64,000 nucleotides of DNA from Seohaeicola_A nanhaiensis (GTDB taxonomy: Bacteria > Pseudomonadota > Alphaproteobacteria > Rhodobacterales > Rhodobacteraceae), in contig NZ_JBHSGI010000024.1 in the NCBI RefSeq assembly GCF_042654245.1, positions 248,001 through 312,000 of the forward strand. The letters are read 5' to 3'. The notes beneath the pieces are model-generated. The model worked only from the letters and a program-made list of their open reading frames with translations, was not told where the DNA came from and made no database searches. This document shows positions 8,149 through 15,473 of this stretch, piece after piece. The translations under genes and the position numbers were made by a program. Within the stretch, counting starts at the first letter, position 1, and each line of letters begins with the position of its first letter.

Positions 8149-8579
8149 CGGCAATCCACATCCTGAACGGCCCCAACCTCAACCGCCTCGGCACGCGCGA
8201 ACCGGAGATCTACGGCACGACGACCCTGGGCGATATCGAGGCCGCCTGCCGCACGGCCGCCGGCGGTCATCCGCTGGTGTTCCGCCAGTCGAACGCCGAG
8301 TTCCAGTTGATCGACTGGGTGCACGAGGCCGTGGACTCCGCCGGTGGCGTCATTATCAACCCCGCCGCCTTTACCTTTACCTCCATGGCGTTGATGGATG
8401 CGCTCAAGATGCTGAGCGTACCGCTGATCGAGCTTCACATCTCCAACATTCACCGCCGCGAGAAGATGTATCACCATTCGCTGGTCTCCCCGATTGCCAC
8501 CGCCTTCATCGCCGGCTTCGGCGCAAGGGGGTATCCGATGGCCGTGCGTGCCATGCAGGAGATGATGGCGTCGCCCTGA
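8145..8579 (+). CDS. Type II 3-dehydroquinate dehydratase homologue with altered substrate-contact residues
   Basis: A 144-residue AroQ-fold protein. Much of the family active site is present: NGPNLNRLG, R18, Y23, N72, D85, H98 in LHISN and R105. However, the His of the FTHTS motif is Phe78, and the Arg before the HHS motif is Tyr109. In Mycobacterium tuberculosis AroQ these correspond to H81 and R112, which from memory contact the C4/C5 hydroxyls of dehydroquinate. It closes the catabolic operon, overlapping the thioesterase by 4 nt, rather than lying with shikimate genes. A changed substrate is likely; simple catabolic dehydroquinase remains possible. Confidence 0.75.
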   Translation: MTAIHILNGPNLNRLGTREPEIYGTTTLGDIEAACRTAAGGHPLVFRQSNAEFQLIDWVHEAVDSAGGVIINPAAFTFTSMALMDALKMLSVPLIELHISNIHRREKMYHHSLVSPIATAFIAGFGARGYPMAVRAMQEMMASP

Positions 8580-8676
8580 TCGGGACCGACCTGCGGCGGA
8601 GCCTCCAGAAGTCACTCCCGAAGATTCTCTTTTGGAATCGTTGGAATGAGCTCCTGTCCCGGCTGGGACACCTGTT

Positions 8677-8976
8677 TCAGTCGACCACGACCGTCTGTTT
8701 CAGCTGCCCCGAGGCCCGGTCGAAGATCAGAATCTTCCGGCCACCTTCGGTCACCACCGCGTACCAGTCCGGCGCCATCGTGAAGGCCTCGGCGGTCACG
8801 CCATCCGGCAGGGTCACACTGTCAGGCACCATCGGCGGGACCGCAGAGAAGCGGATGACAAGCAGGGCAACGATGGTTAGAACCCCGCCAATCATCACCA
8901 CGGTCAGCACCGTGACCAGAATCCGCAGGAACCGGAGATTCGCCGGCTCGGGCTGCGGTTGCAAGGGATCAGTCAT
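8677..8976 (-). CDS. Small membrane protein, DUF6476-like
   Basis: A 99-residue protein with a proline-rich N-terminus, one transmembrane helix (about residues 17-43, RILVTVLTVVMIGGVLTIV) and a short C-terminal beta-rich segment that includes DWYAVVTEGGRKILIFD. It matches my recollection of DUF6476, a rhodobacteral family of unknown role encoded divergently from an RluA-family gene. The start codon ATG (8976-8974) overlaps the divergent rluD ATG by two bases, which fixes both starts. No enzymatic motif is visible. Confidence 0.8.
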   Translation of the reverse strand: MTDPLQPQPEPANLRFLRILVTVLTVVMIGGVLTIVALLVIRFSAVPPMVPDSVTLPDGVTAEAFTMAPDWYAVVTEGGRKILIFDRASGQLKQTVVVD

Positions 8977-10000
8977 GGCCACCCGCCGGATCACATTCAC
9001 CATCGCGGCCGATCCGCCGCCCCGCCTTGATAAGGCGCTTTCCCGCGATGTGCCAGAAGTCGAATCGCTCTCGCGCACCCAGCTCTCCCGTCTGATCGCC
9101 ACGGGCGGGGTGATCATCGACGGGCTCCCCGTGACCGACGCCAAAGCCCGCCTGAGCGAAGGCGCAGAGGTCGTCATCACGATGGACGCGCCCGAGGAAA
9201 GCGACATCTCCCCCGAAACCATCCCGCTGACCGTTGTCTTCGAAGACGCCGACCTTATCGTGATCGACAAGCCCGCCGGAATGGTCGTCCATCCGGCCCC
9301 GGGCTCGCCCGCCGGAACCCTCGTCAACGCGCTGTTGGCCCATTGTGGCGACGATCTGTCCGGCGTCGGGGGCGTCAAACGTCCCGGTATCGTCCATCGC
9401 ATCGACAAGGATACCTCGGGCCTGCTGGTCGTCGCCAAATCCGACGCCGCCCACCACGGCCTTGCCGCGCAATTCGAAAAGCATTCGGTCGAACGCTATT
9501 ACCGCGCCCTCTGTTACGGCGTGCCCGATGCCAACGATCCCCGCCTGCGCGGCATTCGCGGCACCAGCTTCGAGCCGGGCAATATCCTCAAGCTCACCAC
9601 CCAACTCGCCCGCCACAAGACCGACCGCCAGAAACAGGCGGTCCTGTTTCAGGGCGGCCGCCATGCGGTGACCCGGGCACGTACCGTGGCCGCCTATGGC
9701 ACACCTCCGGCTGTCGCCCAGCTTGAATGCTGGCTGGAAACCGGGCGCACCCATCAGATCCGCGTGCACATGGCCCACGCAGGCCACGCGCTGGTGGGCG
9801 ATCCGGTCTATGGTGGCCGGCGCAAGGTGGCCAAAGGGGCGTTGAAGCCCGTTGCGGAAGAGGCGCTCAAGGCCTTTCCACGCCAGGCACTGCATGCCGC
9901 GGTTCTGGGATTTGTCCATCCGGTCAGCGGCAAGTCCATGCGTTTCGAGGCGCCGCTGCCGGACGACATGGCACTTCTGATCGCCGCACTGGAGAGCTGA
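8975..10000 (+). CDS. rluD: 23S rRNA pseudouridine synthase, RluA/RluD family
   Basis: A 341-residue protein with an N-terminal S4 domain (about residues 15-75) and the RluA catalytic domain. The signature GIVHRIDKDTSGLLVVAK contains the catalytic Asp, and ETGRTHQIRVHMAH is the conserved second motif. RluD-type enzymes modify uridines in helix 69 of 23S rRNA and support ribosome assembly. The start is set by the S4 domain and by the head-to-head overlap with the small membrane gene. The assignment to RluD rather than RluC or RluA is by length and the S4 domain. Confidence 0.88.
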   Translation: MATRRITFTIAADPPPRLDKALSRDVPEVESLSRTQLSRLIATGGVIIDGLPVTDAKARLSEGAEVVITMDAPEESDISPETIPLTVVFEDADLIVIDKPAGMVVHPAPGSPAGTLVNALLAHCGDDLSGVGGVKRPGIVHRIDKDTSGLLVVAKSDAAHHGLAAQFEKHSVERYYRALCYGVPDANDPRLRGIRGTSFEPGNILKLTTQLARHKTDRQKQAVLFQGGRHAVTRARTVAAYGTPPAVAQLECWLETGRTHQIRVHMAHAGHALVGDPVYGGRRKVAKGALKPVAEEALKAFPRQALHAAVLGFVHPVSGKSMRFEAPLPDDMALLIAALES

Positions 10001-10169
10001 CCGCGCCTTGGCTGAGGCATGGATTTCTGCGCGGGCTGCCGATGATAGCGCAAACATCAGGCAAGGCCAAGCACCCGGCTTCGCTTTGAAATGATACGCA
10101 CTTGTGCGTGAATGCACAGGAAATTCGCTGCCGTTTAGCCTATTTTAATCTCGTTATACAATCAGCCCC

Positions 10170-10198
10170 TTGAAAGGGTGCAGGACCGAACCATATGG
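10170..10198 (+). promoter_or_regulatory. Candidate rpoH promoter
   Basis: TTGAAA at 10170-10175 is followed after 17 nt by ATATGG at 10193-10198, about 50 nt before the rpoH start. The element CTTGAAA also fits the -35 of heat-shock promoters, so autoregulation is possible. The -10 match is weak. Confidence 0.35.
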
Positions 10199-10249
10199 CA
10201 TGTTAAGGGGCTAAACATTGCCCCGCTACAGGTGGGAGTGACGCGACAC

Positions 10250-11146
10250 ATGTCGAATTATGCAAATCTGCCGGCTCCGTCGCCCGAAGGCGGCCTCAAC
10301 CGGTATATGCAGGAGATCCGCAAGTTTCCCCTGTTGGAGCCCGAAGAAGAATACATGCTCGCGAAGCGCTGGGTCGATCACCAGGACACCGAGGCGGCGC
10401 ACCGGATGGTCACGTCCCACCTGCGTCTCGCCGCGAAGATCGCCATGGGCTATCGCGGCTATGGCCTGCCCCAGGCCGAGGTGATTTCCGAAGCCAACGT
10501 CGGCCTCATGCAGGCGGTCAAGCGCTTCGATCCCGAACGCGGCTTCCGCCTTGCGACCTACGCCATGTGGTGGATCCGCGCCTCGATCCAGGAATACATC
10601 CTGCGGTCCTGGAGTCTGGTAAAGCTCGGCACCACCTCGGCGCAAAAGAAGCTGTTCTTCAACTTGCGCAAGGCCAAGGCCCGCATTGGCGCGCTCGAGG
10701 AAGGCGACCTTCACCCCGACAACGTCAAGCAGATCGCGCACGATCTTGGCGTGACGGAAGAGGACGTGATCTCGATGAACCGGCGCATGTCCGGCTCGGA
10801 CGCCTCGTTGAACGCCCAGATCGGCGCCGACAGCGAAGGGTCGATGCAGTGGCAGGACTGGCTCGAGGATGAAGATGCCGACCAGGCCGGCGACTACGAG
10901 GAGAAGGACGAGATGCAGGCCCGCCATGGCCTCCTCATCGAAGCGCTCGACGTGTTGAACGACCGCGAAAAGGACGTGCTGACCCAGCGCCGCCTGTCGG
11001 AAGAGGCCGTCACGCTCGAAGATCTCAGCGTTCAATATGGCGTCAGCCGGGAACGAATCCGCCAGATCGAGGTGCGCGCCTTCGAAAAGCTGCAGAAGCG
11101 TATGCGCGAACTCGCACGCGACAAGGGCATGCTGATCCCCGCCTGA
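10250..11146 (+). CDS. rpoH: RNA polymerase heat-shock sigma factor RpoH
   Basis: A 298-residue sigma-70 family factor of group-3 RpoH type. It begins with a short N-terminal region and has no region 1.1. Region 2 contains HLRLAAKIAMGYRGYGL and FRLATYAMWWIRASIQEY, and the RpoH box QKKLFFNLRK lies at the start of region 3. Region 4 ends in YGVSRERIRQIEVRAFEKL. It directs transcription of chaperone and protease genes. The ATG at 10250, with GGGAG upstream, gives the family length; upstream in-frame codons would add non-conserved sequence. Rhodobacterales often carry two rpoH genes; only one is in this window. Confidence 0.93.
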   Translation: MSNYANLPAPSPEGGLNRYMQEIRKFPLLEPEEEYMLAKRWVDHQDTEAAHRMVTSHLRLAAKIAMGYRGYGLPQAEVISEANVGLMQAVKRFDPERGFRLATYAMWWIRASIQEYILRSWSLVKLGTTSAQKKLFFNLRKAKARIGALEEGDLHPDNVKQIAHDLGVTEEDVISMNRRMSGSDASLNAQIGADSEGSMQWQDWLEDEDADQAGDYEEKDEMQARHGLLIEALDVLNDREKDVLTQRRLSEEAVTLEDLSVQYGVSRERIRQIEVRAFEKLQKRMRELARDKGMLIPA

Positions 11147-11166
11147 CGCGCGGCAGCACCAAACCG

Positions 11167-11197
11167 GGGCCGGATGTCACGCATCCGGCCCTTTTTT
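11167..11197 (+). terminator. Rho-independent terminator after rpoH
   Basis: A perfect 10-bp stem (GGGCCGGATG / CATCCGGCCC) with a 5-nt loop is followed by six T residues, starting 20 nt after the rpoH stop codon. Confidence 0.9.
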
Positions 11198-11280
11198 GCG
11201 CTCTCCCGAGGATGTGCGTTGAATAAGCAAGCCGCACGGGATAACCCGTTGACCACCACATAAAAGGGTGACGACGCGCC

Positions 11281-11973
11281 ATGAAGATGCACGAAACCTT
11301 CATCAAGCCGATGCACCCCGAGGGCCGGCGATTTGTCGCGATCTTCGGCGCTGTGACGCTCGTCCTGTTCCTGCTGTGGGAACCGCTGGGCTGGCTGGGT
11401 CTCGGCGTCACCGTCTGGTGCTATTACTTCTTTCGCGACCCCAAGCGCAGCGTGCCGACCCGCGCCGACCTGATCCTGTCGCCCGCCGACGGAGTGGTGT
11501 CCCTGATCGAACCCGCCGCACCACCGCCGGAACTCGGGATGGGCGGGGCCGAACTGACCCGAGTCAGCGTCTTCATGTCGGTCTTCAACTGCCATGTGAA
11601 CCGCAGCCCGATCGCCGGCCGTGTCGATAAGATGGTTTATCGTCCGGGCAAGTTCCTCAACGCCTCGCTCGACAAGGCCAGCGCCGACAACGAACGCAAC
11701 AGCCTTGCCATCGAAATGGATGACGGACGCAAACTCGCGGTGGTGCAGATCGCCGGCCTGGTCGCCCGCCGCATCGTGCCCTTCGTCAGCGAAGGTCAGG
11801 CCCTGCGCGCCGGCGAACGCTTTGGCCTGATCCGCTTCGGATCGCGCCTCGACGTCTACCTGCCCGAGGGCGTGGTGCCGCTGGTGGCCCTGGGACAGAC
11901 GATGGTCGCGGGCGAGACCGTCATCGCCGACCTGCGCGGAACCGAAACCGCCCGCCAGGCACGGAGCGAATGA
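11281..11973 (+). CDS. psd: Phosphatidylserine decarboxylase proenzyme
   Basis: A 230-residue short-form (PSD-A type) decarboxylase that makes phosphatidylethanolamine. Two N-terminal hydrophobic segments (about 17-40) precede the conserved YYFFRDPKR and SPADG motifs. The self-cleavage site is the GS pair in RFGSRLDVYLP near residue 190, whose Ser would become the pyruvoyl group. The stop codon overlaps the pssA start by 4 nt, which pairs synthesis of phosphatidylserine with its decarboxylation. Confidence 0.93.
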   Translation: MKMHETFIKPMHPEGRRFVAIFGAVTLVLFLLWEPLGWLGLGVTVWCYYFFRDPKRSVPTRADLILSPADGVVSLIEPAAPPPELGMGGAELTRVSVFMSVFNCHVNRSPIAGRVDKMVYRPGKFLNASLDKASADNERNSLAIEMDDGRKLAVVQIAGLVARRIVPFVSEGQALRAGERFGLIRFGSRLDVYLPEGVVPLVALGQTMVAGETVIADLRGTETARQARSE

Positions 11974-12731
11974 TGGAAGATCCCCGTCAATCGCGCGACA
12001 AGGCCAGGGTGCCCCTCCGTCCGACGCATCTGTTGCCCAACATGATGACGCTCGGCGCAATCTGCGCCGGCCTGACCTCGATCCGCTTTGCGATGGACGG
12101 CAACGCCGTCCTCGCCATGTCGCTGATCGTATTTGCGGCGGTTCTGGACGCGCTGGACGGGATGCTGGCCCGCCTCCTGAAAAGCGAAAGCGCCATCGGA
12201 GCCGAACTCGACAGCCTGGCCGATTTCGTCAACTTCGGCGTCGCGCCGGGCATGTTGCTTTACATCTGGGTCCTGCAGCACTCGCGCAGCCTCGGCTGGA
12301 TCGCGGTTTTGATCTATTGCCTGTGCTGCTGCCTGCGTCTGGCCCGCTACAACGTGTCCTCCAAGGCTGATCCGGGTGTGCCGCGCGTGGTCTTCACGGG
12401 CGTGCCGGCGCCGGGCGGGGCAGTGCTGGCGCTGCTGCCACTGGTCCTGCAACAGAACATGCCCGAACTGATCGACCCCATCATGTCGCAGATCACCGCC
12501 GTCTGGCTGGTGGCGGTGGGGCTGATGATGATTTCGCGCATCACCACGCCCTCGCTCAAGCTGATCCGCATTTCGCGCGACAAGGCGCCCTACATGATGG
12601 TCGCGGTTCTCGGCCTCATGGCGGCCTTCCTGACCTGGCCTTGGCCGCTCCTGCTTCTGGCCGAGTTCGGTTACCTCGCCGTCCTTGCCCGCTTCGCGCT
12701 GAAACGACACCCCGACCGCGACGCCCGCTGA
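11970..12731 (+). CDS. pssA: CDP-diacylglycerol-serine O-phosphatidyltransferase
   Basis: A 253-residue integral membrane enzyme with about seven hydrophobic segments. The CDP-alcohol phosphatidyltransferase signature is complete: D-x2-D-G-x2-A-R-x8-G-x3-D-x3-D, reading DALDGMLARLL then GAELDSLADF near residues 50-80. It makes phosphatidylserine, the substrate of the coupled psd product. ATG ATG at the 5' end gives two equivalent starts; the first overlaps the psd stop. It converges with the dipeptidase gene after a 4-nt gap. Confidence 0.93.
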   Translation: MMEDPRQSRDKARVPLRPTHLLPNMMTLGAICAGLTSIRFAMDGNAVLAMSLIVFAAVLDALDGMLARLLKSESAIGAELDSLADFVNFGVAPGMLLYIWVLQHSRSLGWIAVLIYCLCCCLRLARYNVSSKADPGVPRVVFTGVPAPGGAVLALLPLVLQQNMPELIDPIMSQITAVWLVAVGLMMISRITTPSLKLIRISRDKAPYMMVAVLGLMAAFLTWPWPLLLLAEFGYLAVLARFALKRHPDRDAR

Positions 12732-12735
12732 CAGG

Positions 12736-13911
12736 CTATTTCAGCCGGGCCCGCAGGACACGCAGCATGTTCTCGCCCATCACCTTGCGCACCTGTGCCT
12801 CGGTCAGACCCTGATCCAGAAGCGCGCTGGTGAGCGCAGCCAACTCCGACGTATCGAACGCCGTTTCGACCGACCCGTCGAAATCCGAGCCGAGCGAAAC
12901 GTGATCTTCGCCCACCAGATCGACCGCCGCCCGGATCATCCGCGAGATATGCGCCGGCGTAATGTCGCCACAGGTCACCTCGTCCCAATAGCCGATCCCG
13001 ATGACCCCGCCTGTCGCCGCGATGGCCTGCATCAGATCGTCGGGAAAGTTGCGCTTTGCCGGGCAGAAGCTGTGAATGCCGGTGTGGCTGACCACGATCG
13101 GCATCTCGGTGATCGCCAGCACGTCGCGCGCCACCTGTGGGCTGGAATGCGCGACGTCCAGGATCATGCCGCGTTTCTCCACCTCGGCCACGACCTGCCG
13201 CCCGAAGTCGGTCAGCCCCGTGTCTCCCTTACCATGCAGCGAGCCGCCAAGTTCGTTGTCAAAGAAGTGCTGCAGGGCGATCAGCCGGTAGCCCGCCGCC
13301 TCCAGCAGATCCAGATTCTCAAGCTTTCCCTCCAGCGGATGTGCGCCTTCGATCCCGAGGATGCCCGCCAATCGCTTGGACCCTGCCGCGCGATCCGCCA
13401 GAACTCCCTCCAGATCCGCCAGGCTGTGCACGATCTTCAGCATGTCCGGCGCCTCGTCCTCGAAGCGCTGCAACTTCTGCGCCTGATAGATCGCCCGGGC
13501 GAGCAGGCTGCTCCATGTCCGGATCGGCCAAAGCTGTCCAACCGCCAGCAGGGTGATATTGTCCATCGTCTCGGCCGAGTTGCTGTCATAGTTCTGACCC
13601 GCCGGGCTCTTGGTCACCGCGGTAAAGACCTGCAACGCCACATTGCCTTCGATCAGCCGGGGCAGGTCGACCTGACCGTAACTGCCGCGCTGCGTCAGGT
13701 CGCGGTTCCACAGCAGGCTGTCAGCGTGCCAGTCCCCCACGATCAGCGAGTCGTGCAGCGCACGGGCGGCCTCAGAAACGGGGTAGGGCGCATGTGGTGA
13801 AACGGCGTTGCGCTCACGTTCGACATAACCCGGCGCATATACAAAAAACGCCCCAACCGCGACAATCAAAACAACCAGCAGCCCAACCAGCCATTTCCCC
13901 AATACCCGCAT
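12736..13911 (-). CDS. Membrane-anchored M19 (renal dipeptidase family) dipeptidase
   Basis: A 391-residue zinc dipeptidase. An N-terminal hydrophobic helix (about residues 7-27) should act as a signal anchor and place the enzyme in the periplasm. Metal and active-site motifs are visible: DWHADSLLW, GIEGAHPL, VVSHTGIH, KRNFPDD and SLGSDFDG. The start at 13911 follows GGTGAGGGG; a longer upstream reading adds unconserved residues. Family members hydrolyse dipeptides, some D-amino-acid peptides and some beta-lactams; the substrate is not evident. Confidence 0.88.
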   Translation of the reverse strand: MRVLGKWLVGLLVVLIVAVGAFFVYAPGYVERERNAVSPHAPYPVSEAARALHDSLIVGDWHADSLLWNRDLTQRGSYGQVDLPRLIEGNVALQVFTAVTKSPAGQNYDSNSAETMDNITLLAVGQLWPIRTWSSLLARAIYQAQKLQRFEDEAPDMLKIVHSLADLEGVLADRAAGSKRLAGILGIEGAHPLEGKLENLDLLEAAGYRLIALQHFFDNELGGSLHGKGDTGLTDFGRQVVAEVEKRGMILDVAHSSPQVARDVLAITEMPIVVSHTGIHSFCPAKRNFPDDLMQAIAATGGVIGIGYWDEVTCGDITPAHISRMIRAAVDLVGEDHVSLGSDFDGSVETAFDTSELAALTSALLDQGLTEAQVRKVMGENMLRVLRARLK

Positions 13912-14028
13912 GAAAAATCCCCTCACCCTTGATGTTTCACAGGCTAGGCCAAGGAGAGAAAAACACAATGGCAGCGGCACGAGTTTTGCTCCAGAATGCA
14001 GCGCGAGGCATTTCGGCGGAGACTGAAG

Positions 14029-14994
14029 ATGAGTGTCAGATGGGGAATTCTGGGCGCGGGAAATTTTGCGCGCCAGCATATGGGGCCGGCAATCCACGCT
14101 GCACAGGGGGCCGATCTCGTGGCCCTGGCCACGACCAGCGCCGAGAAGGCCTCAGGCTTTCTCTCGTTCTGTCCGACCCTCACCGTTCATCCGACCTATG
14201 ATGCCCTGCTGGCCGATCCCCAGATCGACGTGGTCTATATCCCGCTGCCCAACCACCTCCATGTCGAATGGGTGAACAAGGCTTTGGACGCCGGCAAACA
14301 CGTCCTTTGTGAAAAGCCGCTGGCGATGAACGCCTCCGAAATTCCCGCGCTGATGGCGCGGCGCGATCAGACCGGGTTGCTGGTGGCAGAGGCCTTCATG
14401 ATCGTGCATCATCCCCAGTGGAAATGGGCCAAGGAGCAGGTCGCCTCAGGTGCTATCGGCAAGCTGGTGCATGTCACCGGCCGTTTCACCTTTGACAATC
14501 GCGACCCCGGAAACATCCGCAACCGCCCCGAAACCGGGGGCGGCGCCCTGCGCGACATCGGCATCTATGTCATCGGCTCCGCCCGCTTTGTCACTGGAGA
14601 GGAACCCTCGGAAATCAGCAGCCGCATACGTTGGGAAAACGGCGTGGATGTCTTTACCGAAATCGGCGCGACCTTTCCCGGATTCACCTATTCCGCCTAT
14701 ATTTCAACCCGCCTGCACCGCGGGCAGGAAATGGTCTTTCACGGGGAAGAGGGGCTGATCCGCCTGACCGCGCCCTTCAACGCCAATGTCTTCGGCGAGG
14801 CCAGGGTCGATTTGCACCGGCCCGGTTTGGAAATCCTGACCAAACGCTGGCCCGACAGCAACCACTATGTTCTCCAGGTTGAAGCCTTCTGCCACTCCCT
14901 CCGCACGGGCGAGGACTACGCCTGCCCGCTGGAGTTCTCTTACGGCACACAGGAAATGATGGACCGTGTCTTTGACGCGGCGCAGTCGCTCTAG
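14029..14994 (+). CDS. Gfo/Idh/MocA family oxidoreductase
   Basis: A 321-residue NAD(P)-dependent dehydrogenase. The N-terminal Rossmann domain opens with WGILGAGNFARQH, and the family motif EKPLAM lies near residue 100. It is followed by the alpha/beta substrate domain with GGGALRDIGIY. Such enzymes oxidise or reduce sugars, inositols or cyclic diols. GGAG at 14018 supports the ATG at 14029. Its 3' end overlaps the convergent acetyltransferase gene by 4 nt. No sugar transport or catabolic genes are near, so the substrate is unknown. Confidence 0.85.
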   Translation: MSVRWGILGAGNFARQHMGPAIHAAQGADLVALATTSAEKASGFLSFCPTLTVHPTYDALLADPQIDVVYIPLPNHLHVEWVNKALDAGKHVLCEKPLAMNASEIPALMARRDQTGLLVAEAFMIVHHPQWKWAKEQVASGAIGKLVHVTGRFTFDNRDPGNIRNRPETGGGALRDIGIYVIGSARFVTGEEPSEISSRIRWENGVDVFTEIGATFPGFTYSAYISTRLHRGQEMVFHGEEGLIRLTAPFNANVFGEARVDLHRPGLEILTKRWPDSNHYVLQVEAFCHSLRTGEDYACPLEFSYGTQEMMDRVFDAAQSL

Positions 14995-15473
14995 CCCTTC
15001 AGCGGAAGCCGCATCACCAGCTGAGGGCCGGCCATGCCGCCCTCCCAGATCTCGCCGGTATCGACAAACCCGCCGCCCCGATAGACCCGCACCGCCGCCG
15101 GATTGGCCATGTTCACGGTCAGCACGAGGCTTGGGATGGCGGGGTATTGGGCGGGCAGATAGTCGCCAAGCGCACGCACCGCCCCGCTGGCGATGCCGAG
15201 GCCCTGGTGGTCTTTGTCGATCATGAAGGCGCGAAGTCCCGGTTCGCCCAGCCGGGCGAACCAGTGTTTTTCGGAGTAGTTGTGATCGATCTTGAAGAAT
15301 CCGACAGATCGGCCTTCGACGCAGATGGCGTGAAAGTCCACGCCGGGTTCCTTCCGATCGAAGGCCTGCCGCACGGTGCCGGAAAACCGCACCTGGTCGG
15401 GATGCACCGCAATATGCGCGACGCGCCCGAACTGGGTTGCGGCAATCGGCGCCAGCGACAGCCCCGCCGTCAC
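14991..15473 (-). CDS. GNAT-family N-acetyltransferase
   Basis: A 160-residue protein with the GNAT fold. The acetyl-CoA loop is DHQGLGIASGAV near residues 88-99, and a C-terminal NPAAVRVYRGGGF segment follows. It overlaps the upstream M3 peptidase gene's stop codon by 4 nt, so the two form a coupled pair on the minus strand. The acceptor substrate cannot be inferred. Confidence 0.82.
   Translation of the reverse strand: MTAGLSLAPIAATQFGRVAHIAVHPDQVRFSGTVRQAFDRKEPGVDFHAICVEGRSVGFFKIDHNYSEKHWFARLGEPGLRAFMIDKDHQGLGIASGAVRALGDYLPAQYPAIPSLVLTVNMANPAAVRVYRGGGFVDTGEIWEGGMAGPQLVMRLPLKG

Noticed and set aside
8030..8974. Upstream extension of rluD to 656 residues
   Set aside because: It overlaps aroQ-like and the small membrane gene; the S4 domain begins at 8975.
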